Assembly: GCA_022827195.1 (NCBI GenBank)
Contig: JAJDTL010000019.1
Coordinates: forward strand, 62,001 to 126,000
DNA: 64,000 nucleotides
Direction of reading: 5' to 3'
DNA from: Caldilineaceae bacterium
Lineage (GTDB): Bacteria > Chloroflexota > Anaerolineae > Caldilineales > Caldilineaceae
Part shown: positions 33,930-43,859 of the stretch, piece by piece
Layout: the number at the start of each line of letters is the position of its first letter
Numbering within the stretch: position 1 is the stretch's first letter
Position numbers and translations under genes: made by a program
Notes under the pieces: generated by a model
What the model saw: the letters and a program-made list of their open reading frames with translations, nothing else
Told to the model about the DNA's origin: nothing
Databases searched by the model: none

Positions 33930-36900
33930 TCGCCCCTTCCGACCAGGCCGCGCGCGACGCGATCGTCCATAACCTCGACCAAAACATGGTCGTGGTGGCG
34001 GGGGCCGGCACCGGCAAAACCCGCAGCCTCGTCGACCGCATCGCCGCACTCATCAAGACGGGCCGGGCGAAAATGAGCGGCATCGCCGCCATCACCTTTA
34101 CCGAGGCTGCCGCCGCCGAGCTGAACAGCCGCATCGGCGAAACCCTGGAAAGGGCCGCCGAAGACGGCAGCCTCAGCCAGGAAGAGCGGGCGAACTGCAA
34201 ACGCGCCGTCGAAGAGCTCGACCTGGCCGCCATCCAGACGCTTCACAGCTTCGCCGGCAGCCTCCTGCGCGAGCGCCCACTCGAATCGGGCCTGCCGCCC
34301 GGCTTCACCACCCGCGACGCGGTCGCAGCCGAGATCGCATTCGAAAACCGCTGGTCGGAGTGGCTCGACATGACGCTAGACGACCGCGCGGCGCAGAACG
34401 CGCTGCGCCCCGCGCTCGCGGTGGGCATGACCCTGAAGCACCTCCGTGACATCGCGGTCAGCTTCAACGACAACTACGATCTGCTGGCCGGGGCCGCATT
34501 CGACACGCCTGCCAACCGCGATGCCGAGGAGGCGACGGCCCTGGTCCCGGTGCTCGAGCTGCTCAAACGCTTTGCCCTCGAATATGCCGAGGACCGCAAA
34601 AGGGCCGGAGAAGTCGAGTTCATGGACCTGCTGGTGCTCGCCCGCAACCTGCTGCGCGACAGCCTCCCCGCACGCGACCATTTCCGGGCGCGCTACACCC
34701 ACATCCTGGTCGACGAAGTCCAGGACACCGATCCCCTGCAGGCCGAGATCGCCATGTTCCTGGCCGAAGAGGCCCCCGCCCGCGCCGACCCGGCCACCCG
34801 ACCCCAGGAGTGGCGCACGGTACGCCCCGAAGCCGGCAAGCTCTTCATCGTCGGTGACCCCAAGCAGTCGATCTACCGCTTCCGCCGCGCCGACATTCAA
34901 CAGGTCGAGCGCATGCAGGAGGCCGTTGGCGGGTCGAAGGTGCTCCTTTCGCAGAATTTCCGCTCACTCGCTCCGGTCATCGACTGGGTCAACCAGCTGT
35001 TCACCCTGTGGATGGAGGAGGGCGCAGCCCAGACCGGCTACGCGCCCCTCTCACCGGTGCCGTATCAGGGCCAGCCGCCGCCCGTTCGCTGCATGGGCGG
35101 CGAAGTCGAGGGGAATGTGGGCGTAGCGCGTGAGGAGGAGGTCGAGGCGATCGCGGCCGCGATACAGACCGCGATCGCCGAGGGCTGGCCGGTCCGTTCA
35201 GAGGACGGCGCCGACGCGCTCCGCCCCGCCGAATATAACGACATCTGTGTGCTGATGCCGCGCCGGGCGTCGTTTTTTGCGCTCGAGATTGCCTTCGAGG
35301 ATGCCGGCATACCCTACCGGCTCGAAAGCCAGTCCCTGATCTACGAGACGCAGGAGGTGCGCGACCTGCTGAACTGTCTTGCCGCCATTGACGACCCGAC
35401 CAACCAGGTCGCCGTGGTCGCCGCGCTCCGCTCTCCCGCCTTTGCCTGCTCCGACGCCGACCTGCTCGCATTCGTCGAGGACGGCGGACAGTTCGACTAC
35501 CTGGCCGGAAACGTTGCACCGCACGCACGCGTCGCCGCAGCGCTCGCCGCGCTCAAACAGTGCCACGAAGACCGCAAGTGGGTCTCCCCGGCCGCGCTGA
35601 TCGAACGCTTCGTACGCGAACGGAAACTGCGCGAGCTGGCCCTCGACGAGCGCCAGTGGCGCGGCCGCTGGCAGCGCTATAACTTCCTCATCGACCGCGC
35701 CCGCGCCTTCGCCGCGGCCGGTGAAACCTCGCTGCGCGCCTACATCGCCTGGTCGGCGCGGCAGCAGGAGGAAGGAGCAAAGGCGCTCGAGACGGCCGTG
35801 CAGGAGTCCGACGAGGGCGCGGTGCGCGTAATGACCGTCCACGCCGCAAAGGGCCTCGAGTTTCCAATTCTCTTCCTGGCCGGGCTGAACTTCGGCCCAA
35901 GGAACCAGACCAATCCTGTGCTCTACGACCGCATCTGCGGGCGGGTCGAGGTGAAGGCCGGTTCGAAGGACGTGCCGCTGCAGACCGCCGGCTTTGCCGA
36001 GCTGGTCGACACGGAAAAAGAGCGTGAAGAAGAGGAGCAGGTGCGCCTCATGTACGTCGCCGCGACGCGCGCCCGCGATCACCTCGTCGTCAGCCTGTAC
36101 AGGAAGTCAGGGGACTCGAAGCCGCCGGCGGCCCGCATCGCAGAGTTCATGCAGGAGGCGGACCATCTCTGGCAGCCGTTCCATCCGACCGCAATGCCCA
36201 CCGCAGATTCCCCCGAATCGCGCGACGACACGACCGCGGCGGACCGCGACACCGCGGCGGCGCGAGAACAGTGGGAAGAGGAACGAGGCCTGGTCTACGC
36301 CGCGCGCAAACGCCCCGTAGCGGCTGCCGCCACCCGCATCGCCCAAGAGGCGAAAGAAGAGCAGGATATCCCCGACGAACCCTGGCGCCGCGGCCGCGCC
36401 GGCACCAACATCGGCCGCGCGGTCCACGCCGCCCTGCAGGTCGTCGATCTGCGCACCGGCGCGGGCCTCGACGACATCGCCCAGGCGCAGGCCGCGGCCG
36501 AAGGCGTGCCCGGCCGCGCCAACGAGATCGCCCGCCTCGTACGCGGCGCGCTCGCCAGCCCCCTCGTGCAGCGCGCCCTCGATTCGAAACGCTACTGGCG
36601 CGAAACGCCGGTCGCCGGACCCGTCGGCGACGGCATCGTCGAGGGCTTCATCGACCTGCTCTTCGAAGAAGAGGACGGCTTCATCATCGTAGACTTCAAG
36701 ACCGATGACCTCAAATCCGATGACAGAATGGAAAGGGCGGTCTCCCGCTATCGCCTGCAGGGCGGCGCCTACGCGCTCGCCCTGACAAAAGCAACCGGCG
36801 TCAAAGTGAAGGAGGTCTCCTTCCTCTTCCTGGCGCCGGACCAAATCAGCACCATCGACAACCTGCCCGCCGCCATGCAAGAGGCGGAAGAGGCGGCCCT

Positions 36901-36964
36901 GGGCCTGCTGAAAGGCGGCCCATCCAGTGCCGTTGCGAGTCTTCCGCTCGGGACGGCCGATTAG
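33926..36964 (+). CDS. addA: AddA-like UvrD helicase/nuclease subunit
   Basis: The 1012-residue protein is a superfamily 1A helicase with C-terminal nuclease. Motifs in order: Walker A AGAGTGKTRSL (about residues 23-33), motif Ia ITFTEAAAAEL, motif II HILVDEVQDTDPLQAEI, motif III VGDPKQSIYRFRRAD, motif V VRVMTVHAAKGLEFPILFLAG and motif VI RLMYVAATRARDHLVV. The PD-(D/E)XK nuclease is visible in GFIDLLFEEEDGFIIVDFKTDD (about residue 920). GGGGAGG seven bases upstream fixes the ATG at 33926. Paired with AddB it resects DNA ends for RecA loading and degrades foreign linear DNA. Confidence 0.95.
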   Translation: MIAPSDQAARDAIVHNLDQNMVVVAGAGTGKTRSLVDRIAALIKTGRAKMSGIAAITFTEAAAAELNSRIGETLERAAEDGSLSQEERANCKRAVEELDLAAIQTLHSFAGSLLRERPLESGLPPGFTTRDAVAAEIAFENRWSEWLDMTLDDRAAQNALRPALAVGMTLKHLRDIAVSFNDNYDLLAGAAFDTPANRDAEEATALVPVLELLKRFALEYAEDRKRAGEVEFMDLLVLARNLLRDSLPARDHFRARYTHILVDEVQDTDPLQAEIAMFLAEEAPARADPATRPQEWRTVRPEAGKLFIVGDPKQSIYRFRRADIQQVERMQEAVGGSKVLLSQNFRSLAPVIDWVNQLFTLWMEEGAAQTGYAPLSPVPYQGQPPPVRCMGGEVEGNVGVAREEEVEAIAAAIQTAIAEGWPVRSEDGADALRPAEYNDICVLMPRRASFFALEIAFEDAGIPYRLESQSLIYETQEVRDLLNCLAAIDDPTNQVAVVAALRSPAFACSDADLLAFVEDGGQFDYLAGNVAPHARVAAALAALKQCHEDRKWVSPAALIERFVRERKLRELALDERQWRGRWQRYNFLIDRARAFAAAGETSLRAYIAWSARQQEEGAKALETAVQESDEGAVRVMTVHAAKGLEFPILFLAGLNFGPRNQTNPVLYDRICGRVEVKAGSKDVPLQTAGFAELVDTEKEREEEEQVRLMYVAATRARDHLVVSLYRKSGDSKPPAARIAEFMQEADHLWQPFHPTAMPTADSPESRDDTTAADRDTAAAREQWEEERGLVYAARKRPVAAAATRIAQEAKEEQDIPDEPWRRGRAGTNIGRAVHAALQVVDLRTGAGLDDIAQAQAAAEGVPGRANEIARLVRGALASPLVQRALDSKRYWRETPVAGPVGDGIVEGFIDLLFEEEDGFIIVDFKTDDLKSDDRMERAVSRYRLQGGAYALALTKATGVKVKEVSFLFLAPDQISTIDNLPAAMQEAEEAALGLLKGGPSSAVASLPLGTAD

Positions 36965-37024
36965 TGATGCAGGGTGCGATCAGCTATAATTGCCGATCCA
37001 TCCACCCAGAGCTGACGGACCCAC

Positions 37025-38296
37025 ATGACCCTTCTCCGCTTCGTACATGCGGCTGATCTGCATCTCGACAGCCCCTTTGTCGGAATCAAGGCCGTTGCTC
37101 CCGAACATGTGACGAACGCCCTGCACAGCGCGACGTTCAGCGCATATCAGAACATCATCAAGCTCTGTATTGACGAAAGTGTCGATGCGCTGCTCGTTGC
37201 CGGTGATGTGTACGATTCGTCCGATCGGAGCCTGCGCGCCCAGCTCAAGTTCGTTGCCGGTCTGGAGCAGCTGCACGAGGCTGGCATCCGCTCCTTTGTC
37301 TGCCACGGCAACCATGATCCCCTCGACGGCTGGGAAGCTCGCCTTGACTATCCGCCAAGCTGTACTCGCTTTGGCCCGCAATTTGAGTCAGCGCCGGTCT
37401 TTGACGACGACCCCGGACGCGCGGTCGTACACGGCATCAGTTACCCGACGCGCGACATCCATCACAACCTGGTGCGAGACCTCGACGAAGTCAATTCCAA
37501 CGCCTTTTCCATCGGGCTGCTGCACACCAACGTTGACGGCAACACAGCGCACGCCTCCTACGCCCCGTGTTCGCTGGACGATCTCAGATCGTCCGCAATC
37601 GATTACTGGGCGCTGGGCCACGTACATACGCAACAGATACTCAGCGAACAATCCCCTGCTGTGGTTTACCCGGGCAACTCCCAGGGCAGACATCCGAATG
37701 AGAACGGCCCACGCGGCGTCTACCTTGTCGAGGTGGACGGAGCCAAAAACCTGCAGCTGGACTTCAGGGCCGTGGACACCGTACGCTGGCAGCGTTCCGT
37801 CCTCGACATTTCCCCACTGGAAACCGAGCAGGAGTTGCTGGACAGCCTTGACCAGACCATGACCGATGCGCAGGGAGACGCCGGCGGCCGGTCGGTCGTC
37901 TTGCAAGTGACTTTGACCGGGCGGGGCGGCCTGTATAGCGCTCTGCAGCGGCCGAACTTCATCGAGAGTCTGATAGAGGACCTGAACGGCGAATGGGAAG
38001 AGCGCTCGCCGTTCGTCTGGTGCGAGCGCATCGAAGACAATACGGGCGCTCCCTTCAAACGGCAGGAACGGATCGAGGGTTCCGACTTTCTGGCCGAACT
38101 GCTGAAGACAGTGGATCGAGCAAAGAACGACCGCGAACTGCAAGAGCGTCTGAATAACAGTCTTTCTGAACTTTACCAGCATCGCCAGTACAGAAGGTAC
38201 CTGTCCGACCATGTTCTCGACGGAGACGGTTTCGCCACCTTGATCGACGAGGCCGAGGCGATCGTCGTTGAACAGCTCGCCGGAGATGACGAATGA
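37025..38296 (+). CDS. SbcD/YhaO-like metallophosphoesterase exonuclease
   Basis: The 423-residue protein has the Mre11-type metal motifs: FVHAADLHLDSPF, LVAGDVYD, VCHGNHDPLDGW, LLHTNVDG and YWALGHVHTQQI. The capping region after residue 240 differs from SbcD of Escherichia coli and is closer to the YhaO type found next to YhaN ATPases. It overlaps the following ATPase gene by four bases, so the two form one complex that processes DNA ends. The location straight after addBA (60-base gap) makes a four-gene repair operon. Confidence 0.92.
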   Translation: MTLLRFVHAADLHLDSPFVGIKAVAPEHVTNALHSATFSAYQNIIKLCIDESVDALLVAGDVYDSSDRSLRAQLKFVAGLEQLHEAGIRSFVCHGNHDPLDGWEARLDYPPSCTRFGPQFESAPVFDDDPGRAVVHGISYPTRDIHHNLVRDLDEVNSNAFSIGLLHTNVDGNTAHASYAPCSLDDLRSSAIDYWALGHVHTQQILSEQSPAVVYPGNSQGRHPNENGPRGVYLVEVDGAKNLQLDFRAVDTVRWQRSVLDISPLETEQELLDSLDQTMTDAQGDAGGRSVVLQVTLTGRGGLYSALQRPNFIESLIEDLNGEWEERSPFVWCERIEDNTGAPFKRQERIEGSDFLAELLKTVDRAKNDRELQERLNNSLSELYQHRQYRRYLSDHVLDGDGFATLIDEAEAIVVEQLAGDDE

Positions 38297-41200
38297 GAAT
38301 TCGTGAAATCTACGTCGACGGATTCGGGCAGTTCGCCGCCAGGGATTTCGGGCCGCTGGAACAGCCCGTAACCGTTTTCTACGGGCCGAACGAAGCGGGC
38401 AAAAGCACACTGCTGGAGTTCATTCGTGCAGTCCTGTTCGGCTTTCGACGCGCGCCCCACGACTACCCACCGCTGGCAGGCGGCCGCCACGGAGGCCGTT
38501 TGGCACTTGTCGACAGGGACGGGCATCTGAGTGTGGTCAGGCGGTACAAGGGGGAACGATCCGGGAAGGCCGTCCTCGCTTCAGAAACGGGCGCGCCGCA
38601 GGACGAGGCGATGCTCGCCCAGATGCTGGGCAACAGCTCCAGGGACCTGTTTGAACAGGTCTTCGCCTTTACCCTCACCGAGCTCCATAGTACCGCCTTG
38701 CTTGAAGATGCCAACGTCAACAACCAGATCTACAGCGCCGGCATGGGCGTGACCTCGCTTCCGAGCGTCCTCAAATCAATCGCGGCCGAGCGAGAGAAGC
38801 TGTTTCTCAATCGGGGCAGCAGCCAGAAAATCTACGCTGCCCACAAACAACTTCAAGACATAGACAGCAAGCTGAAAGTAATCGAAGAGAACGCAGGCGA
38901 GTACGGGAATCTCATTACCCGTCAACAACAGGTCAAGACCGAACTCGAAGGCCTGGCCGCCCGCCGGCAACAGATTCAATCGCGGCTTTCTCACCAGACG
39001 ACACTCCAGAGCGCCTGGGACCCATGGAACGACTTGGCATCGACACGCCAAGAGATAGCCTCTTTGCCAGCGATTGAGAATTTCCCCGTGGACGGCATAA
39101 CCCGTCTGGAAACGTTGGAGGAGCGCGTCAGAAACGCTCAACGCGAGTTTGCAACTGCGCAAGAACAGGCTGCAGAAGCAAGACAAGCAGCCGAAATTCA
39201 GATTGAACACGAGGCCATTCTTCAGCACGCCACCGACATCAGACGTCTGCAGGAAGGACGAACCGATTTCAGCGGTCTAATCGGAGACTACCCCGAACGG
39301 CGAGCTGAACTGAATGAACGCGAGAGGGCCCTCGCCGAAACACTCAGAGATCTGGGACCGGACTGGGATGAGACCAGGCTGGAAGCGTTCGACTTCTCCA
39401 TGGCTGTGCGGCAGGAGATCGCCGAGCACCGCGACAGAAAGCGCGATCTCCTGGACGCGCTTTCAGCGCGCAGATCATCCCATGACCAGAATGAACTCGC
39501 ATTGCAGGAGGCAATCGCCGGCGAGGAAAAGGCTGACAGCCAGTTTCAGTCCATAGACAGGCCGTCCCGTGATACCGAACAGATACGGCTGCGCCGCAAC
39601 CTGATTCGCACGACAAGGTCGCGACTAAACGATCTCGCCCGCCAGCGCCAGGATATAAGAAATCTACAAACCCAGCTGGACAGCCTGAAAAGCACGGAAC
39701 GCCCGCCAAGCAAGTCAGACCATAGCAGAGCCATTGCCGCCGCTCTGATAGCTGGCACAGCCCTAGTGGTGGGAGGAGCGGTTCTCGGCGGAACGGCACT
39801 CTACATTGGCATCGCGGCCGCTGTTGCGCTCAGCGCTCTGGCCATATACCTATTCATTTCCGGCAATGCCCGTCTTGCGAGTGCCGGGGAACTGCCTCAT
39901 GTCTCCCCCCTTCAGCAGTCCCTTCAACGCGAAGAAGCGAATATGCAGAGTCTCCACTCCACGATGATGCACGAAGCGGCGCCCCTTGAGCTCGATACGA
40001 TCGATGAGTCGTCTATCCTTGCAGCAGAAGAACTGATCGACGAAGAGGAGCGCAGGCTGCAAGAATGGGCCCGTCTCTCCGACGCACTTGACAAAGCAAA
40101 GGAACTGAAAGACCAGCGGCGAACTCGCGTCGAGGAGTCCGCCGCTGCTGTCAACTCTGCACGTGAACAACGTGATTCGGCACAAAGTGACTGGCAGAAC
40201 TGGCTGGTGACACGCGGCCTGCTCGATACCTACACGCCGGAGACCGCTGACGTTCTGCAGAAACAGATCGAGCTTGGACGCAGCCAGCTCCGCGAGCTTC
40301 TGAGCTTTCGGCAGCGCATCCAGGATATCGAGAACGACATCGCCGATTATGTCGAAATCGTTGCGCCGCTTGCGTCATCCTATAACGTTACCTTCGACCG
40401 CAGCGACCAGCGCGCTGTGGTCGCGGCGGCTGACAGGCTCGTCGAGCTGCATGAGGAAGTTCAAGAAAGCGTCCGCCGGCTGGGCGACGCCAAAACCGAG
40501 TTGGAGACCGCTGGTCGCCAGTTAAAAAGACGCGAAGGCAAACTTCAGGCAGCGCAGAGTGAACTTGAGCAGCTGTTCCGCAGCGGCGGCGCCGGCAACG
40601 TCGATGAGTTCCGCCAGCGAGCGAGGCAGACAGAAGAGCGGGCAAAACTCGACAGCAACGCCCGCTCCGCCCTGGACCAGCTTCAGCGTCTCAGCGGCCC
40701 GGGAAAACCGCTGGAATCTCTGAAGAACGACCTCCAAAACACAGACCTCCAGTCGATCACCGGCGAGATTGCTTCGCTGGAGGAAGAACAGGCCGGCGTC
40801 GACGCCCGACATGGTGAACTCTTGACCGAACTCGGTTCCATCCAGGCCGAGCTCGCCAACCTCGAGGGTGAGGAGGAGTCGTCGCGGCTGCGCATGCAGC
40901 GCAACGTCCTCCTGGAACAGCTTAGGGGCCACGCCCGCAACTGGTCCCGGCTCACCCTCGCCCAGAATCTGCTCAACGAGGCGCGCGCAAAATTCGAACG
41001 CGAGCGGCAGCCGCAAGTCGTTCGTCATGCCGAGAAAGTCTTCGCCGCCATCACCGAAGGACGCTACCGGCAGGTGTACGCCCCCCTCGGCGAGCAAACG
41101 GTCGCGGTGATGGACGCCGATAGACAGAGCAAGCAACCGTCCGAACTGAGCCGGGGCACACGCGAACAGCTTTTCCTGGCCCTCCGCTTCGGACTGATCC

Positions 41201-41421
41201 GCGAACTTGGACAGAGAACGGAGCCTCTCCCCGTCATTGTCGATGAAGTTCTCGTAAACTTCGACCCTGCTCGGGCGCTCCGCGCCGCCGCCGCTTTCAC
41301 GGAACTGTCCGACACCAACCAGGTCCTGGTCTTCACCTGCCATCCGACGGTCGTCGAGATGTTTTGTGAAGCGTCATCTGAGACGGGCAGAGAAAAGCCT
41401 GCTGTTCTGACATTCAGCTAA
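38293..41421 (+). CDS. YhaN/SbcC-like AAA ATPase with coiled coil and membrane hairpin
   Basis: The 1042-residue protein is a Rad50-type ATPase. Walker A is FYGPNEAGKSTLLEFIRAVLFGF (residues 31-39 for the loop). Long coiled coils occupy roughly 150-470 and 530-900. Unlike classical SbcC there is no zinc hook; instead two adjacent hydrophobic helices (AIAAALIAGTALVVGGAVLGG and LYIGIAAAVALSALAIYLFIS, about residues 480-520) form a membrane hairpin, which is characteristic of YhaN. The signature LSRGTREQLFLALRF and Walker B PLPVIVDEVLVNFD (about residue 980) are present. It probably tethers the nuclease partner to the membrane. Confidence 0.92.
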   Translation: MRIREIYVDGFGQFAARDFGPLEQPVTVFYGPNEAGKSTLLEFIRAVLFGFRRAPHDYPPLAGGRHGGRLALVDRDGHLSVVRRYKGERSGKAVLASETGAPQDEAMLAQMLGNSSRDLFEQVFAFTLTELHSTALLEDANVNNQIYSAGMGVTSLPSVLKSIAAEREKLFLNRGSSQKIYAAHKQLQDIDSKLKVIEENAGEYGNLITRQQQVKTELEGLAARRQQIQSRLSHQTTLQSAWDPWNDLASTRQEIASLPAIENFPVDGITRLETLEERVRNAQREFATAQEQAAEARQAAEIQIEHEAILQHATDIRRLQEGRTDFSGLIGDYPERRAELNERERALAETLRDLGPDWDETRLEAFDFSMAVRQEIAEHRDRKRDLLDALSARRSSHDQNELALQEAIAGEEKADSQFQSIDRPSRDTEQIRLRRNLIRTTRSRLNDLARQRQDIRNLQTQLDSLKSTERPPSKSDHSRAIAAALIAGTALVVGGAVLGGTALYIGIAAAVALSALAIYLFISGNARLASAGELPHVSPLQQSLQREEANMQSLHSTMMHEAAPLELDTIDESSILAAEELIDEEERRLQEWARLSDALDKAKELKDQRRTRVEESAAAVNSAREQRDSAQSDWQNWLVTRGLLDTYTPETADVLQKQIELGRSQLRELLSFRQRIQDIENDIADYVEIVAPLASSYNVTFDRSDQRAVVAAADRLVELHEEVQESVRRLGDAKTELETAGRQLKRREGKLQAAQSELEQLFRSGGAGNVDEFRQRARQTEERAKLDSNARSALDQLQRLSGPGKPLESLKNDLQNTDLQSITGEIASLEEEQAGVDARHGELLTELGSIQAELANLEGEEESSRLRMQRNVLLEQLRGHARNWSRLTLAQNLLNEARAKFERERQPQVVRHAEKVFAAITEGRYRQVYAPLGEQTVAVMDADRQSKQPSELSRGTREQLFLALRFGLIRELGQRTEPLPVIVDEVLVNFDPARALRAAAAFTELSDTNQVLVFTCHPTVVEMFCEASSETGREKPAVLTFS

Positions 41422-41581
41422 ACCAGCGACATCTGCCCCGCCTGCAACGGCGAGGCAATCGAACAGGCGGTAGCCCGCTATCGGCGCCAGCCCGGCCCGA
41501 CGCATGACCAAGACCACCTGAACATCGCATGAAACCGTCGACCATAAGAGCGCGCCGCAATCAGGCCGGAGGAGAACGCCC

Positions 41582-41689
41582 ATGGCAAAGGTCGACACCT
41601 GGGGTCGACACCTGGGGTCGACACTTGGGCCGGTGCTTGGGCCGGTGCTTGGGCCGGTACCCCGAGACTGCTGCAGGCCTCCGGCATGA
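41582..41689 (+). CDS. Possible 35-residue peptide with Leu-Gly-Pro-Val repeats
   Basis: A strong ribosome site (GGAGGAGAA) precedes ATG at 41582. The frame reads MAKVDTWGRHLGSTLGPVLG and continues through further LGPV units to CRPPA. Three 13-base units (ggtcgacacctgg type) are followed by three 12-base units (gccggtgcttgg type), so DNA repeats and peptide repeats coincide. I know no family. It may be chance, and the rest of the 41422-41801 gap shows nothing else. Confidence 0.3.
   Translation: MAKVDTWGRHLGSTLGPVLGPVLGPVPRDCCRPPA
41590..41671. repeat. Two adjoining short tandem repeats (13-mer x3, 12-mer x3)
   Basis: GGTCGACACCTGG recurs three times at 13-base steps (last copy ACTTGG), then GGCCGGTGCTTG recurs at 12-base steps, ending in ggccggtacc. 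The two units share the (C/T)TGGG edge, so one may derive from the other. The unit number could vary by slippage. Confidence 0.6.
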
Positions 41690-41801
41690 CGGCAATATCA
41701 GAGACGGACGAATCCAGAAAGCCTCCCCGACACTTTCGAGAGCTCAGGCACGATGAGACCTTGCGCTTCGAGCCGACTGTGGAAATCTGAAAGGAAATAT
41801 C

Positions 41802-43412
41802 ATGGCTGCAAAACATCGCACCACCCGCTGGGCGATCGCCGCGATTGTTTCCCTCCTGCTGACCGCCTGCATTCCCGCCACTGCGGGACCGGAGACGCCA
41901 ATCAGCGCGCCCGCGCCCGGGACGCCCCTGATTTCGATCCACAACCCCCTCGTGCTGCCAGTGGGAGATACGCCCCTGTCTTCAGGAGGACCGTTCCAGG
42001 GCTGGCCCGCTATCGAAGTCGAGAGGCACGGCCTGAAGATCTTCCATCCGCATGGGTGGCTCTTCGCATCCTCACAGGAGGAGCTGCGCGCGCTCCGTCC
42101 GCAGCTTGACGAAGCCGAGATGGCCGATGCCTTGCTCACAGAGAGAGTGAGCTATGTCGATTCGCTGACGCCGCCCGGGCAGGAGCAGCTCTTCGCCGGT
42201 ACCGGTTTCCCCTTCGACCCACATTCCCCGCCGCTGGAGACCAACGGCTTCCACCTCCTCGCCGTCCCCAGCGAGGGCCGGAGCCTGGCGACCTATGCAC
42301 GCGAGCTGGCCGCACAGCTGCAAGCCTCCGGGCTGACTTTTGTCAGGAGCATCGAAATCGGGCCCGGCCTGCGGCCCTGGGGCGAGCAGGCCGCAATAAT
42401 CCGCTACCGCATAGACGGCGTGCGCGCCTTCCGCGACCGGGTCGTCACCGTCCCCCGCCCCAACGTCGACGGCCGGCAGGTCGTCCTGCTCTCTCCCGAC
42501 GGCGGCACCTTCCTGACCGTTACCTACGACCTTTGGGGCGAGCATTCCGAATGGGTGGAAGGGCTGCTGCACGAAGTCGTGCGGCGCGTCCAGTGGCTGG
42601 AGGACCCCGCCTTGAAGCCCCACACCGGGCCGACAGTGGCGTCCAATCACAGCATGAACGTGCGCCGGGGGCCGGGCACCGACCATCCCGTCATCGGCGG
42701 CGCGGCCGCCGACCAACAGTTCGCCGCCATCAGCAGAAATGCCAGCGGCGACTGGTGGCAAATCGTCTTCGACGGCCGGCTGGCCTGGCTGCACAGCGAC
42801 TATGTGACCGCGTCCGCGGATGCGGACGATGTGCCCCTGGCGGACGGGACCGGCTGGCTCAAATATTACGATGACGCATCCGGTCTGTCGATCTCCTTTC
42901 CGTCAACATGGCGTTACTTCGACCCCGCACGGCCCACCGCGGCCGACCTCGCCCTCTTCTCCGCAGCCAAACGGTACGACAGCGAGCAGTTCGACGTCGC
43001 AGGATTGGGCCGGATGGTGTCGACAATGACCTACCGCCGCGACGATGCCGTGACCGGGCTTGGCCTGCACTCCGGCCCGGCCGGCCGCGAGGCCAGCAAC
43101 TTCGTCCTTGTCTTCTCCTTCGCCGCCAATGGCCGGACCCTGAAGGACTACGCGCAGGCAGCCGCCGCGCACACCTACAGCATCACACCCGCCCGCGTCA
43201 GAACATCCGTCGGTCTGAGGCCGTCAGGCGAAGAGGTGGTATTGGTCCGCTACAGCGAAAACGAGACCAACAACGAAGTATGGCAGGCCTGGCTCCTCTC
43301 ACCCGACGGTGAGACGCTGGCCGCGCTCGCGTTCAGCATTCATAGCGACGAATTCGCCGCGCTGAGACCGGTGCTGAATGAAATCGTGCGGCGGCTGCGT
43401 TGGACCGGGTAG
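41802..43412 (+). CDS. Secreted lipoprotein with SH3 domain between two related domains
   Basis: The 536-residue protein has a lipobox (LLLTAC, Cys23). A bacterial SH3 domain is clear around residues 285-345: SMNVRRGPGTDHPVIGGAAADQQFAAISRNASGDWWQIVFDGRLAWLHSDYV. The regions before and after it look like copies of one domain: ELAAQLQASGLTFVRSIEIGPGLRPWGEQAAIIRYRID with EWVEGLLHEVVRRVQWL, versus AAHTYSITPARVRTSVGLRPSGEEVVLVRYSE with ALRPVLNEIVRRLRW. The fold of these flanking domains is unknown to me. A role in envelope or cell-wall binding is inferred from the SH3 domain only. Confidence 0.85.
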   Translation: MAAKHRTTRWAIAAIVSLLLTACIPATAGPETPISAPAPGTPLISIHNPLVLPVGDTPLSSGGPFQGWPAIEVERHGLKIFHPHGWLFASSQEELRALRPQLDEAEMADALLTERVSYVDSLTPPGQEQLFAGTGFPFDPHSPPLETNGFHLLAVPSEGRSLATYARELAAQLQASGLTFVRSIEIGPGLRPWGEQAAIIRYRIDGVRAFRDRVVTVPRPNVDGRQVVLLSPDGGTFLTVTYDLWGEHSEWVEGLLHEVVRRVQWLEDPALKPHTGPTVASNHSMNVRRGPGTDHPVIGGAAADQQFAAISRNASGDWWQIVFDGRLAWLHSDYVTASADADDVPLADGTGWLKYYDDASGLSISFPSTWRYFDPARPTAADLALFSAAKRYDSEQFDVAGLGRMVSTMTYRRDDAVTGLGLHSGPAGREASNFVLVFSFAANGRTLKDYAQAAAAHTYSITPARVRTSVGLRPSGEEVVLVRYSENETNNEVWQAWLLSPDGETLAALAFSIHSDEFAALRPVLNEIVRRLRWTG

Positions 43413-43593
43413 CACGGACCAACTTTTCGAAACCGAGGATGGCACGCGGCGCGCGGTATGACCGCGGTCGCAATGACGAAACATAAGACCGCAGCGAGCC
43501 TCTGCGCTGGAGCCGCGAATGGTACAGACTATTGCCGAGCCTGACCGCGATGAGCAGGAAGGCGGAGGAGAACTGTGAGGCGGCAATCCATTG

Positions 43594-43812
43594 CTATGGT
43601 GCGTCGCGAATCGCCAGGGGCTTCAAACTGCCAAAGGTACGCCCGTCGCAGTCTACCGCGCATGCCGCATTGGGCGCGCTCGTATCCGACGAAAAGAAGG
43701 CGCCCAAAGCAGGGTCGTAGTGCTGGGCGTTATAGTACATCAGGCCCGTGGCGTCGCGTTTCTGTCCGCCAAAGGTTCGGTCGGCCCGGAGGTCTTGCCA
43801 GCCATGTCGCGA
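43594..43812 (-). pseudogene. RHS-repeat core domain remnant
   Basis: The minus strand reads TFGGQKRDATGLMYYNAQHYDPALGAFFSSDT, which matches the RHS-associated core (GxxRDxxGLxYYNARYYDPxLGRFISxDT), followed by a stop at 43594-43596. Nothing RHS-like continues on either side, so this is an isolated fragment of a large RHS/polymorphic-toxin gene. It lies inside the 447-base gap 43413-43859; no other gene is visible there. Confidence 0.7.
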
Positions 43813-43859
43813 TAGTGTAGGGTACGCATCGGGCGCGATATCTTACCTGGAGGCAACTG

